Source: CAVVIO01 sp963748095 (GTDB taxonomy: Bacteria; Bacteroidota; Bacteroidia; Bacteroidales; UBA10428). Taken from it: DNA of 64,000 nucleotides. The notes under the pieces were generated by a model. That model saw nothing but the letters and a program-made list of their open reading frames with translations, searched no databases and was not told where the DNA came from. The DNA lies in contig CAVVIO010000038.1 of NCBI GenBank assembly GCA_963748095.1, positions 4,638 through 68,637 of the forward strand, in the 5' to 3' direction. Made by a program: the position numbers and the translations under genes. Below are positions 43,775 to 53,221 of the stretch, piece by piece (position 1 is the first letter of the stretch; every line of letters starts with the position of its first letter).

Positions 43775-44760
43775 TTACCGGAATGCTTTTTTCTTATCAA
43801 CCATCCTGGTTATTCCATATAGTAAAAGAACATTGATCAGTAATAGGGGAAGAATGAGAACTTCCATTTTATACGCTATAAAAACAAGTAATAAAATAAT
43901 TCCATTAATCGCAATTGAGAAATAAACCGTTTTAGCATGCGAGAATCCTGCTTGTACAATTCTCTGATAGGCGTGTTTTTTATGGGCCTGACTGAGCTTT
44001 TCCCTGTTGATCCATCTTCTGAATAATGTAAATGATGCATCGAACCAAAACAGAGAGGATAGCATCATCCAGTAAATTATATTAAAATCAGTCTTATTGT
44101 GAAAATAGATTCCTAATATAACCAGAATAAATCCTAATTGAGTACTTCCCACATCCCCCATGAAAATTTTGGCTTTGGGCCAGTTCCAGAATAAAAAACC
44201 AATAATTGAAGCTATTAAAACCAGGTTGATACTATTTCCCGTAAATATGTACAATCCAGCCGCCTACAAAAAGAGCTTCTACAGAAGCATAGGCATCAAT
44301 CCCATCCAGAAAATTATAAAGATTAATAAACCATACAATTCCTATAATACTCAAGGGATATAAAAAGAATTCGTTTGAAAATATGAATGCCGCTAATATT
44401 TAACGAATGAATACCATTTAAAAAATAAAATGCGATAACAGCAGTAGCTGACTGGGCGATAAGACGAATTAAAGGTTTAAGTGAAATCAGATCATCCAAC
44501 AGGCTTATAAAAGCCAGCAATATTCCGGTAAGCAAGGCAAGATATAATTCCCTGTCAAGTTGTTTGGAAAAATACAATATCGTAATGCCTATATACCAGG
44601 ATATAACAATAGCCAATCCGCCTCCCCTCGGGGTAGGAACTGAATGAGAGCTACGTTCGTTAGGGATGTCCATAACTTTATGACGGATAGCAATTTGCCT
44701 GATTAAATAGGTTAAAATAAAAGACAGGAAAATCAGAGCTGGAATTAAAAATGCATATTC
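43775..44760 (-). pseudogene. WecA/WbpL-like phosphosugar transferase, frameshifted as read
   Basis: Initiates glycan synthesis by moving a sugar-1-phosphate onto undecaprenyl phosphate. Restoring the frame near 44375-44390 and 44255-44265 joins VMDIPNERSSHSVPTPRGGGLA, then LSIIGIVWFINLYNFLDGIDAYASVEALFVGG (the Mg-binding NFLDGID motif), then WPKAKIFMGDVGSTQLGF and the HAYQR loop. These are the PNPT family core motifs. The first helix is readable upstream of ATG 44673 as far as 44760, without a clear ATG in frame, so the true start is uncertain. Reconstructed length is about 325 residues. Confidence 0.8.
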
Positions 44761-44888
44761 TCAACTTATTGAACAATTTTTAGTAGAATACTTTTGTTAA
44801 ATTCTTGAGGCCATTTTAATTAATTATCACATGGCAATTAAAGTTGATAAAATAAAACAAAACTTAGTATTCTTCCTAATTAAATTAT

Positions 44889-45770
44889 TCAAATAGTCCA
44901 TTCAGAATTTTTATAGGCTGTTACCATTTTTCCAATACCCTCTTCTGTTGTTACTTTTGGCTTGAAACCAAGCGTTTTTAAAGTGTAATTATTATCCATT
45001 TCAAAGGAGCCGTAAAGTCTGTCAAAGATTTTAGGAGCTATTAATTTTCCAGCTTTAACAAAAAACCCGGGAATAGAAATTAAGAATATTCTTTTATTAA
45101 GGCATTTGGCTATCATCCGGACCAGTTCGGTTGTCGAAAGGGGCTTTTCATCCAGTGCCAGAAACAAACCGGATGCTTTTTTTTCAATAATCCTGTCAAT
45201 CAGAGCTACAAGATTTTCTACCGAAGTAAAACTTCGCCTGTTGTCTATTTTTCCAAAAGGCAATATTGAAAATATGTCCACCAGTTTTATCATACTCAAC
45301 ATGTTGGCTTTCACGCCAATCCCATAGACAAGCGGTGTCCGGATAATGGTAATGGTAAAATTGGAATCTTCGAGCTTTTTTAATGAATTTTCAGCTTCAA
45401 ATTTACTACGGCCATAGGCATCTTCCGGAAAACATTTGGAGTGTTCATTCCAGGGAGATTCTCCAGGTTTGTATTTCCCATAAACCTTTACAGTACTTAA
45501 AAAAATAAATTGTTTAACACCTGATTTTTTGGCCTGTTCGGCTACTTTAATAACTAAATCTCTGTTTACTTTAAAATATATGGAATCAGAAATTTTACTT
45601 GATTGGTGAACAATTGCAGCCAGATGTATAATAATATCAAAATTTTCAAAATTTATTTCCTCAGGTTTCTTATCCAATAAACTAACTTCCTCAATATTCC
45701 GAAATTTTGACAAATTGATGAAATTTCTGCCTACAAAACTATTGGAACCTGTAATTAATATATTAGGCAT
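44889..45770 (-). CDS. NAD-dependent epimerase/reductase (SDR, WbpV-like)
   Basis: Extended SDR protein of 293 residues: NAD-binding ITGSNSFVGRNF, HLAAIVHQ, catalytic YGRSKFEAE (YxxxK), and the RTPLVYGIGVKANM substrate region. Relatives next to WecA/WbpL-like transferases reduce the 4-keto-6-deoxy sugar made by WbpM-like dehydratases to UDP-QuiNAc or UDP-FucNAc. A dehydratase of that kind is at 33568, so this assignment is well supported by context but the exact sugar is inferred. Confidence 0.82.
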   Translation of the reverse strand: MPNILITGSNSFVGRNFINLSKFRNIEEVSLLDKKPEEINFENFDIIIHLAAIVHQSSKISDSIYFKVNRDLVIKVAEQAKKSGVKQFIFLSTVKVYGKYKPGESPWNEHSKCFPEDAYGRSKFEAENSLKKLEDSNFTITIIRTPLVYGIGVKANMLSMIKLVDIFSILPFGKIDNRRSFTSVENLVALIDRIIEKKASGLFLALDEKPLSTTELVRMIAKCLNKRIFLISIPGFFVKAGKLIAPKIFDRLYGSFEMDNNYTLKTLGFKPKVTTEEGIGKMVTAYKNSEWTI

Positions 45771-45773
45771 GAT

Positions 45774-48011
45774 TTAATTATCAATATTACTTATTAAGTC
45801 TTTCTCTTTTTTTTTATGAATATAATGTATAAAAAAAGGCAGAATCACAAAGAAACCCATTACCGGAGGATCAAAAGGATTATTAGCGCTGAAAAATGAA
45901 AAGAAAAAAGTAATCAGGAAAAATATTCCCAATAATGGATATGCCTTTCTATAAAGCCAATAATAATATACTACTTTATACATTAAATATATATACAATA
46001 ACAACCCAACTATTCCTGAATAAAGCAATACCGACAGGAAAGGATTGTGTGGCCAGTCACTGCGGGTTTTGTCTTTATAAAAATAATATCCATACCAGTT
46101 TAAATAATCGAATCCCCCTCCAAAAATCTTTTTTGGCCAGTTATATTCTTTCAAAAATATCTGCCATGCAAATTGCCAGCGGTGTAATCTTTGAGCAATT
46201 ATAGAATTTTTAACTGTATCAACAAATATTTCAGATTTATACCCATAATAGGTTGTATCTTCATTAATAAATTTTGCTATCAAAGTTCGTATTGGGTCAC
46301 TATCACTTGAAGTTATTAAATAATAAGATAAATTCATTTCACTACCATATAATCCTGCTTTCACAAATTTAAATTTTTTATAAATATTTAAACTGTCCTG
46401 ATAATGGCCATGCCATAACCCAGTCCTAAAAGATCTGAGTCTTCTTAATTTATCTATATTTGGTGAACTTAATTTTGTAAAATTATTATTATTTTCTATT
46501 CTATTATATTTAGTATTGGTCTCACATGATTGCATATCAGAAATAACACTATCTTTTATGTGTAATATTTTAAATTGTGGGTATGCAAATATCACATGTC
46601 CCTTTAAATCTAAAAAATTAACTGAATTGTATTTCGATATATAAAGATAAGCCCTGATTATCCCTCCAGCACTTTGATTAGTCAATGACAATTTCTGCCA
46701 AGTACCTTTCTTACTCAAATCATAAAAAACAGAGCTATTATTACTATTAATGATTCTACCATCCGTTGATATTCTCGCCCATGAACCATCAAAATCTTTT
46801 GACACATAACAATATACAGATACATTAAAAAAACTTCCTTTTGTTAAATTATTTATTGCTATAAGTGTAAATGAATAAGCATTGTTATTCCAAGTATTTG
46901 AGTTGCTTGTGCTATCTAAATAATATCCTTTAGCACTATCAGGAACAATTTCTACATTATTACCAGTTAATGGGAAGACAGTTTTATGATATCTGGACCC
47001 CCAACCACTATCAGGATCCTTTGGGTCAAGCGAAGAAATCCATATTTTTTTAAAAAGATCAGAATACGTGGTTTTTTCATCTAAAATAGCAATATATCTA
47101 TATGCAACTGAAGTAATTCTTTCCTTAGCCTTAACTATATTTTCTACACCAATAAATCTTAAAGAATTATTTTTAAACTTGTATGAAGTATGGAAAATCA
47201 GGAAATAAGTGGTCATAAACAGTACTAATACTGATAATAAATAAAATCCAATAAAAGAAATTAATTTAGTATGATCTCTATCTTTTGAGATTGATTTACT
47301 AATAAAAATAATAAATAAAACAAAGACAAAGCAAATTAATAATGACATCCCTCTTCTGGATCCTGATATAATAATATTAATTGTAAAAGTAATTAGTAAA
47401 GAATAGACTAATAACCTTTTCATTTTTGTGTCGGTTTTTTTTAAAATGTAAAATCCACCAACAATCCCAAAAAAAACGGGTAGCAATGCAAAATTGTAGT
47501 CTAAATGCGAATGTCCATTAACATAAGAATTAGTAAGTTTATCTAGATTCAAAAAAGAATAATCTTGAAAAGAATAATAAAAATTTAAAATATTTATTAA
47601 GGAAATCAAAAAAGCAAATAATAAGATAAATCTTATAAATTTTTTAATAAAATAACTGAAATGTTTTTTTTTACAAATAATAAAATTAAGCAAATAATAA
47701 AAGGATATCAAGATAATTACATTAATAACATCTTTAAAAACTACAAGATAAATTTTATCCGAAAGAAAGAATGAAATGACAAGTAATGAGACTAATAAAA
47801 AGATTAAAACATTATTTTTCCATAATCTTTTAAGAACTATTCTGATTTTAGATTTATATGAAATCTGTAAATAAATAAACAATAATCCAAACAATACAAG
47901 AAACGGCATTTTAAAAATAGGAACTGCAGTCCGGAATAAGAATAATAGAATAATTATTATTAAAACGTTTATTTCAAACTTAATTTTATTCTTATAAATG
48001 GGTAAAAGCAT
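45774..48011 (-). CDS. O-antigen polymerase/ligase with jelly-roll-like periplasmic insert
   Basis: About 745 residues from ATG 48011; a longer frame starts at 48056. N-terminal helices (about 30-290 in the long numbering) include ISGSRRGMSLLICFVFVLFIIF. The Wzy/WaaL C-terminal signature is RSDWPHNPFLSVLLYSGIVGLLLYIY near residues 666-690, followed by two or three helices. Between them the periplasmic loop is very long (about 290-615). Residues 350-500 look like a beta-sandwich carbohydrate-binding module: GYYLDSTSNSNTWNNNAYSFTLIA, GSFFNVSVYCYVSKD, GTWQKLSLTN, IIRAYLYIS, VIFAYPQF. Family members are usually 400-450 residues. It may sense or grip the glycan or its acceptor (inference). Confidence 0.8.
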   Translation of the reverse strand: MLLPIYKNKIKFEINVLIIIILLFLFRTAVPIFKMPFLVLFGLLFIYLQISYKSKIRIVLKRLWKNNVLIFLLVSLLVISFFLSDKIYLVVFKDVINVIILISFYYLLNFIICKKKHFSYFIKKFIRFILLFAFLISLINILNFYYSFQDYSFLNLDKLTNSYVNGHSHLDYNFALLPVFFGIVGGFYILKKTDTKMKRLLVYSLLITFTINIIISGSRRGMSLLICFVFVLFIIFISKSISKDRDHTKLISFIGFYLLSVLVLFMTTYFLIFHTSYKFKNNSLRFIGVENIVKAKERITSVAYRYIAILDEKTTYSDLFKKIWISSLDPKDPDSGWGSRYHKTVFPLTGNNVEIVPDSAKGYYLDSTSNSNTWNNNAYSFTLIAINNLTKGSFFNVSVYCYVSKDFDGSWARISTDGRIINSNNSSVFYDLSKKGTWQKLSLTNQSAGGIIRAYLYISKYNSVNFLDLKGHVIFAYPQFKILHIKDSVISDMQSCETNTKYNRIENNNNFTKLSSPNIDKLRRLRSFRTGLWHGHYQDSLNIYKKFKFVKAGLYGSEMNLSYYLITSSDSDPIRTLIAKFINEDTTYYGYKSEIFVDTVKNSIIAQRLHRWQFAWQIFLKEYNWPKKIFGGGFDYLNWYGYYFYKDKTRSDWPHNPFLSVLLYSGIVGLLLYIYLMYKVVYYYWLYRKAYPLLGIFFLITFFFSFFSANNPFDPPVMGFFVILPFFIHYIHKKKEKDLISNIDN

Positions 48012-48104
48012 TATTTTGAGTTTAGTTATCTTTTCGATCAAACAAGACAATCTCAAATTTATAGTACATCACTTGCAAATTCATCTGTTTAAATAATTTA
48101 TTCA

Positions 48105-49289
48105 TTAAGACCTTATTTTTATATTTATAAAATCATCAACCATTAAATTCATAATATTGCCACGTTTAAATTTATCAATAAAGTCCTGATTATTAGCTAT
48201 ATGAAAATTGAAGCTCTGAAATTTATTTTTAAAATCATTAAAATTTACTGGTTTGAATACTAACCAATTTGATAAGTATTGCTGAATAAACTCCTCAGCA
48301 TAACCACTAACTCCTGCAATTACTGGTTTACCAGTAGCTCCATACTCAAAAATCTTAGATGGTAAAACTTTTTCAAAAGCCTTGTAATTATTTAAATGTA
48401 AAAACAAATAATCAGTCTCTTTATAAAATAATAATAACTCAGCCCTGCTCACCGGAACATATAATTCTACATTATTTATCTTATTTTTTATTAGTTCTTC
48501 TTGAAGTGTTTTTTTCCTGCCTCCATCTCCAAAAATCCGAATTTTGTAATTTTTACCCAGATATCTAGCTATTTCTGGTACAATATTTTCAAGTCCCTGA
48601 CCTTCTCCAATATTTCCGGCATACGTTATAATTTTTTCATTCCCTGTATGCACTTTAAAAAAATCCACATCAATAAAATCATTATCTATACCATTAGAAT
48701 AATAAGATAATTTATCTGTAGTTACTATTGATTCAAAATAGCTTTTAAATCCTTTTGATACAAGATTAATCTTCTCTGCATATCTGAATGTTTTTTTCTC
48801 TATATACTTGAGGAATAGAAATGGAATGAAAAATTTAAATTTACTACCAGCAAATATTGATTGAATTGTATCTATGAATATATCACGAATATCTAAATAT
48901 AATGACAAATTTTTTTTCTTGGCAATTCGATATCCCAAATAAGCTGTAAACAAACGAGAAGATGTTGCATATATAATGTCATATTTTTTTTTCTTTGTAT
49001 ATTGAATACATTGTTTATAATAAGAATAGAAAGATCTAGATTGATCCAATATACCGCTCTTATGAGTTGGGATTGAAAAGCGTTTGATATTTACATTCCC
49101 AATAATTTCTTCATTTATAGCTTCTTTCTCATAGGAATGGTAACGATTGGGTTGGGTGGTTAATATCTCAATCGTATCTGCTTTTTTTATCTTTTCTATC
49201 AATGCTTTAATGAAAGCTTCGGATCTAAACGAACCAGCACATAAATCGGGCTTATAATAAAAACTTAATATGAGAATCTTCATTGACAA
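48105..49289 (-). CDS. Glycosyltransferase family 4
   Basis: GT-B transferase of 394 residues: N-terminal ILILSFYYKPDLCAGSFRSEAFIKAL (WbuB-like opening), then IITYAGNIGEGQGLENIVPEIARYL, KIRIFGDGGRKKTLQEELI, YLFLHLNNYKAFEKVLPSKIFEYGATGKPVIAGVSG. The PSKIFEYGATGKPV loop is typical of the WbuB-type acetamido-sugar transferases. Two bases separate its start codon from the heparinase-like gene upstream. Confidence 0.88.
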   Translation of the reverse strand: MSMKILILSFYYKPDLCAGSFRSEAFIKALIEKIKKADTIEILTTQPNRYHSYEKEAINEEIIGNVNIKRFSIPTHKSGILDQSRSFYSYYKQCIQYTKKKKYDIIYATSSRLFTAYLGYRIAKKKNLSLYLDIRDIFIDTIQSIFAGSKFKFFIPFLFLKYIEKKTFRYAEKINLVSKGFKSYFESIVTTDKLSYYSNGIDNDFIDVDFFKVHTGNEKIITYAGNIGEGQGLENIVPEIARYLGKNYKIRIFGDGGRKKTLQEELIKNKINNVELYVPVSRAELLLFYKETDYLFLHLNNYKAFEKVLPSKIFEYGATGKPVIAGVSGYAEEFIQQYLSNWLVFKPVNFNDFKNKFQSFNFHIANNQDFIDKFKRGNIMNLMVDDFINIKIRS

Positions 49290-49290
49290 A

Positions 49291-50871
49291 TTAACTTAAA
49301 TGAATTTTAGTACTCAATATTGATTCAAAACTAATTATACAGCAAATACCTTTAATTCTTTTGTTGAACTCATATGACTTATAATAATTTTCAGTGATTA
49401 TCCCTCTTAAACCTTCAAATGTAATAACAAAATTCTGACCTTTAATCTTATCTTTTGTAACCTGAAACTTTATATCCGGATGAAAATGTAAATACGCTTG
49501 TAAAGAATGCTTCTTATTTAATTGTAACACTTTATCATTTATGATTATTTCATTTTCTTTAATAAAAACACTTCTCACATGTGTAGCACCTATCCGTTTA
49601 TAACCATTATGCTGAGCTAAAATATGGTTTTTATTCTCACTTAAAAGATTTACTTTAGCTCTTCTTGCAACTCGGAAAGCGTGCCAAACCTCTGATTGTT
49701 CATAATTACCAACCCGAACAGTATTATGAGCCTTAGTACTTCTTTCATATTTTCTGATATTGTTATTTTCATATGTTGACGTCCCTGAATCTATTATAAC
49801 CGGCTTTTCATTTAAATAAAGCTCAAAACTAAATGTATCACTATGAGCATGACCTGGCTGATAATCTGGACCGATATTCCCAACATCCAAAAATAACTCT
49901 GCATTCCTAAGCTCATATTTTCTGTAACCACTTTCCCCTAACTTAATTTTCATTGCAGAAGGAAGACCAAGCAATTTAGCATAATTAAAAATAACACTAT
50001 TCTCAGGTGCTATACTATCTGTTGAGTCGTTAACATGAGGGATATTCTGATTTGAAAATGAGATTGTTTGCAAACAATTAAGCATCTTAGATGCTGTTTT
50101 TCTTAAATGCATACTGAAAATCTTATCCTGAAAATGATTATTGTTTTCAATAAGATTCAAGCATTCTAATATTCTGAATAATACAATTTTATGATACATT
50201 GCAGATTTCTCAAAATGAAATCCATCTCTAAGTATTTGTTCATTAAGTTGTTTGTTTATTAATCTTTTTGCCTTGTTATATAGATTGCTACTTTGAAAAT
50301 AGTAAGCACCGAATAATAACCCAAAACCATTTTCAAGCAGATGATTGCCTAATAAATGATACTCAAGATTTTTTTTGAGAAATTCCACCTGTTCGTAGAG
50401 AGCTCTATTTATTTTGCCTTCAAAAATTTTATTCTTATTTATAAATTTTATCCAATTAATTATTCGTAAAGAAGTAGGGTAGGCTTCAAATCCGTCCTTA
50501 ATCGAGTCTGTATGATCAATAAAGTCTATAATCAAACTATAACCAATTTTCTTGTCAATTTCATCATCATTTAAAAAGTCAAAATAATTTAAGTTATAGG
50601 TCCAAAGTTTACCATAGCCATTATAGTTCCAATCAACAGGAATTTTTGTTTTCTTGTAAAGATTCAGGAACCTGAAAGATAATTCATTATTTACTTTTTT
50701 TAACGTCTCCCTTTTGTCTTTTTCAACATCCAACATTACTAATTTACTTATAACTGGAATAGCCTGCAATCTTTTGAGTTTCGGCTTAAAAATCTTATAT
50801 TTTATCTGATAAATGATTTGAATTAACTTTAAATGTATTATAGTTCTGTATATTAAAAGAAACTTTTTCAT
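49291..50871 (-). CDS. Heparinase II/III-like protein
   Basis: Protein of 526 residues with an N-terminal alpha-helical toroid (LWTYNLNYFDFLND, YHLLGNHLLENGFGLLFGAYYF) and a C-terminal beta-sandwich (YQPGHAHSDTFSFELYLNEKP, IIDSGTSTYENN, STKAHNTVRVGNYEQSEVW). This is the polysaccharide-lyase-type fold acting on uronic-acid glycans. The conserved H and Y residues (GHAHSDT) remain. It has no signal peptide, which is unlike a secreted lyase; versions inside surface-glycan loci sit with a dehydrogenase fusion and a GT4 and may modify sugars during synthesis. Reaction not known. Confidence 0.85.
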   Translation of the reverse strand: MKKFLLIYRTIIHLKLIQIIYQIKYKIFKPKLKRLQAIPVISKLVMLDVEKDKRETLKKVNNELSFRFLNLYKKTKIPVDWNYNGYGKLWTYNLNYFDFLNDDEIDKKIGYSLIIDFIDHTDSIKDGFEAYPTSLRIINWIKFINKNKIFEGKINRALYEQVEFLKKNLEYHLLGNHLLENGFGLLFGAYYFQSSNLYNKAKRLINKQLNEQILRDGFHFEKSAMYHKIVLFRILECLNLIENNNHFQDKIFSMHLRKTASKMLNCLQTISFSNQNIPHVNDSTDSIAPENSVIFNYAKLLGLPSAMKIKLGESGYRKYELRNAELFLDVGNIGPDYQPGHAHSDTFSFELYLNEKPVIIDSGTSTYENNNIRKYERSTKAHNTVRVGNYEQSEVWHAFRVARRAKVNLLSENKNHILAQHNGYKRIGATHVRSVFIKENEIIINDKVLQLNKKHSLQAYLHFHPDIKFQVTKDKIKGQNFVITFEGLRGIITENYYKSYEFNKRIKGICCIISFESILSTKIHLS

Positions 50872-50927
50872 GCCAATTTTTTAGACTTTAAAAGCTAAAA
50901 TAATCTCTATCTTAAATTTTCCAATTT

Positions 50928-53063
50928 TTAATATTCTATTTTAATCCATTCTCCCAATTTTAACGATTCTATTGCCGCAAAACTTGCTTTTGTGGAATTA
51001 ATGATTTCTTCAAAAGGAATTAATGGTTTCCCTCCATTTGAAAGCTTGTTTACTAATTGAACAAATTGATTATTGTGTCCTTTATCCTGTTTGGTTTTAA
51101 GACTTGAGAAACCTTGTACACCAAATGCTCTGGTAGTTCTGAAATTATCCAGAATAAAAACACGTTCCTCATTGTAAACTTCTATTCTTTCTTTCGAATA
51201 TGATTTTGAACCATTTGAAAAGTAATTAATTACTGCATTTGATCCATTAGCAAATTTCAACATTATGGAGGCGTTATCCGTGTTTTCTTTAGGATTTGGG
51301 CCCAATGCATTCATACATACAGATGAAACAAGGCTTCCGGTAAGATAAATCATTAAATCAATATAATGACAAGCTTCTCCGATAATCCTTCCTCCACCAA
51401 TTTTCATATCATTTACCCAAACACTTGAAGGAATTGCTCCTGCATTCATGTTAGCAATAATATTTAAAGGTGAGCTGTCTTTAAGATATGATTTGATTTT
51501 TATTGCATGTGGAGAAAATCTACGATTATAACCAACCGTTATCGTAATATCATTATCTAGTTCATTTACTGACCTATATGTTTCTATTATATCGGCGAGT
51601 TCGATTTTATTTAAAGCTAAAGGCTTCTCAACAAAAACATTTTTCCCGGATTTTAAACTTGCGATAATCATTTCTGCATGTAAATTATGACGTGTTGTAA
51701 TCATTGCTAGCTTAATATCTTTATCATTTAAAATTTCCTTATAGTCACTTGTAGAAAATTGAATTTTATACTTTTTGGCTAACGAACTAGCTGACACTCC
51801 TGAAGCAGAAGCAATGTATTTAATATTTGCTTTTGCTTTTTTTAAAGCAGGAAGTATTGTAACCTGTGCAAAGTTTCCCGCTCCAATAATACCCACTGTT
51901 GGATCTGAAGCTTCAAATTGAACATCAGAAATTTTTATTGTTTGGGCGAGCTGTCCTTTTGCTGGATAAGAAATAACAGATGCTATTATATCCTTACTAT
52001 TTAAGTTATTGTAAATCTCTTCATAATTTTTAAGTTCTACTATACTTGTAATTAAAGGTTTTACATCCAAAAGATGAGACGAAATGGCCTGCAATATTGC
52101 TTCAAAATTTCTTTTTTCTGTCCATCGCACAAATGGAAGTGGATAATCGATACCTGCCTTTTCATACTCGTCATCGTATCTGCCCGGGCCATAAGAACAT
52201 GATACCTGAAAGGACAATTCTTTTTCATAAAAATCGGCCCTGTTAATATTTAATCCAATAACACCAATGAGTATTATTCTGCCCCGTTTCCTGCTCATTA
52301 GAGCTGACTGGTGGATAATTTCATCATTCTTTGCTGAAGCTGTTATTACTACTCCATCAGCCCCAATTTCACTTGTATAATTGTTAACAGCTTTAACAGG
52401 ATCCTGACCATTTGCCGGATTAATTGTCTCAATCCCTTTTGAATGAGCTATTTCAATCTTTTTCTCATCTATATCAATCCCAATTACTCTACAACCATTT
52501 GCTTTAAGTAACTCGGCAGCAATTAATCCAATCAAGCCTAATCCATAAACTACTATAGTTTCTCCAAAGGTTGGTTTACAAAGTCTTATGCCCTGAAGAG
52601 CAATTGCCCCCACAACGGTAAAAGAAGCTTCTTCATCAGTTACGTTATCGGGGATCTTTGCAACAAGATTTTTAGATACATTTACTATTTCAGCATGAGG
52701 ACCATTTGAAACTACCCTGTCACTAATTTGAAAATTATCAACGCCTTCTCCAACAGCAATTACTTTGCCGACGTTACTATAACCAAGAGGTAATGGTTGA
52801 TCTAGTTTGTTTAGAACAGTATTTACGGTAGGCCAAAATCCGTCCGTTCTTATTTTATCAATAACCATTTTAACCCTGTCGGGCTGTTGTTTGGCTTTCT
52901 CCAGATAATTTGCCTTACCAAACTCAACTAGCATTCTCTCAGTTCCTAGAGATACTAAGCTTTTTGAAGATTCTATTAGTATATGGCCCTTTTTTGCTTT
53001 TGGTGTCGGGATATCTGCTAGTATTGTACTTCCTTTTTTTAAATCTTGAAGTATTTGTTTCAT
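50928..53063 (-). CDS. Two-domain oxidoreductase: MDR-type dehydrogenase fused to Gfo/Idh/MocA
   Basis: Protein of 711 residues. The N-terminal half (about 1-360) is a medium-chain alcohol dehydrogenase-like domain with the Rossmann motif VYGLGLIGLIAAELL; the classical zinc-ligand set is incomplete. The second half (about 385-711) is a Gfo/Idh/MocA sugar oxidoreductase: VGIIGAGNFAQVTILPALKK, VEKPLAL (the EKP motif) and GGRIIGEACHYIDLMIYL. It is upstream of the heparinase-like gene. The fusion is recurrent in surface-glycan loci; the substrate is probably a sugar nucleotide or glycan uronic acid, but this is unproven. Confidence 0.87.
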   Translation of the reverse strand: MKQILQDLKKGSTILADIPTPKAKKGHILIESSKSLVSLGTERMLVEFGKANYLEKAKQQPDRVKMVIDKIRTDGFWPTVNTVLNKLDQPLPLGYSNVGKVIAVGEGVDNFQISDRVVSNGPHAEIVNVSKNLVAKIPDNVTDEEASFTVVGAIALQGIRLCKPTFGETIVVYGLGLIGLIAAELLKANGCRVIGIDIDEKKIEIAHSKGIETINPANGQDPVKAVNNYTSEIGADGVVITASAKNDEIIHQSALMSRKRGRIILIGVIGLNINRADFYEKELSFQVSCSYGPGRYDDEYEKAGIDYPLPFVRWTEKRNFEAILQAISSHLLDVKPLITSIVELKNYEEIYNNLNSKDIIASVISYPAKGQLAQTIKISDVQFEASDPTVGIIGAGNFAQVTILPALKKAKANIKYIASASGVSASSLAKKYKIQFSTSDYKEILNDKDIKLAMITTRHNLHAEMIIASLKSGKNVFVEKPLALNKIELADIIETYRSVNELDNDITITVGYNRRFSPHAIKIKSYLKDSSPLNIIANMNAGAIPSSVWVNDMKIGGGRIIGEACHYIDLMIYLTGSLVSSVCMNALGPNPKENTDNASIMLKFANGSNAVINYFSNGSKSYSKERIEVYNEERVFILDNFRTTRAFGVQGFSSLKTKQDKGHNNQFVQLVNKLSNGGKPLIPFEEIINSTKASFAAIESLKLGEWIKIEY

Positions 53064-53221
53064 TTTGTAATAAATATTTCGAAATAATATTTTTGAATTA
53101 GCAATAACAACTCAAAGTAATTGTTTTTTATTATTTAATGATTTCTTTATCAATATATTGAAATCTAAATCTTACAACTTTAAAAAGTAAAGTTATAAGA
53201 TTATCTCTTTTAGCTGTTTAC

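Noticed and set aside
4577..44380. Programmed +1 frameshifting as a genome-wide mechanism
   Set aside because: No shared slippery sequence or stimulatory structure at the sites, and an essential synthetase is among the affected genes; insertion errors explain it more simply.
49291..50871. Secreted polysaccharide lyase of a glycan-utilisation locus
   Set aside because: No signal peptide and no SusC/SusD genes nearby; all neighbours are biosynthetic.
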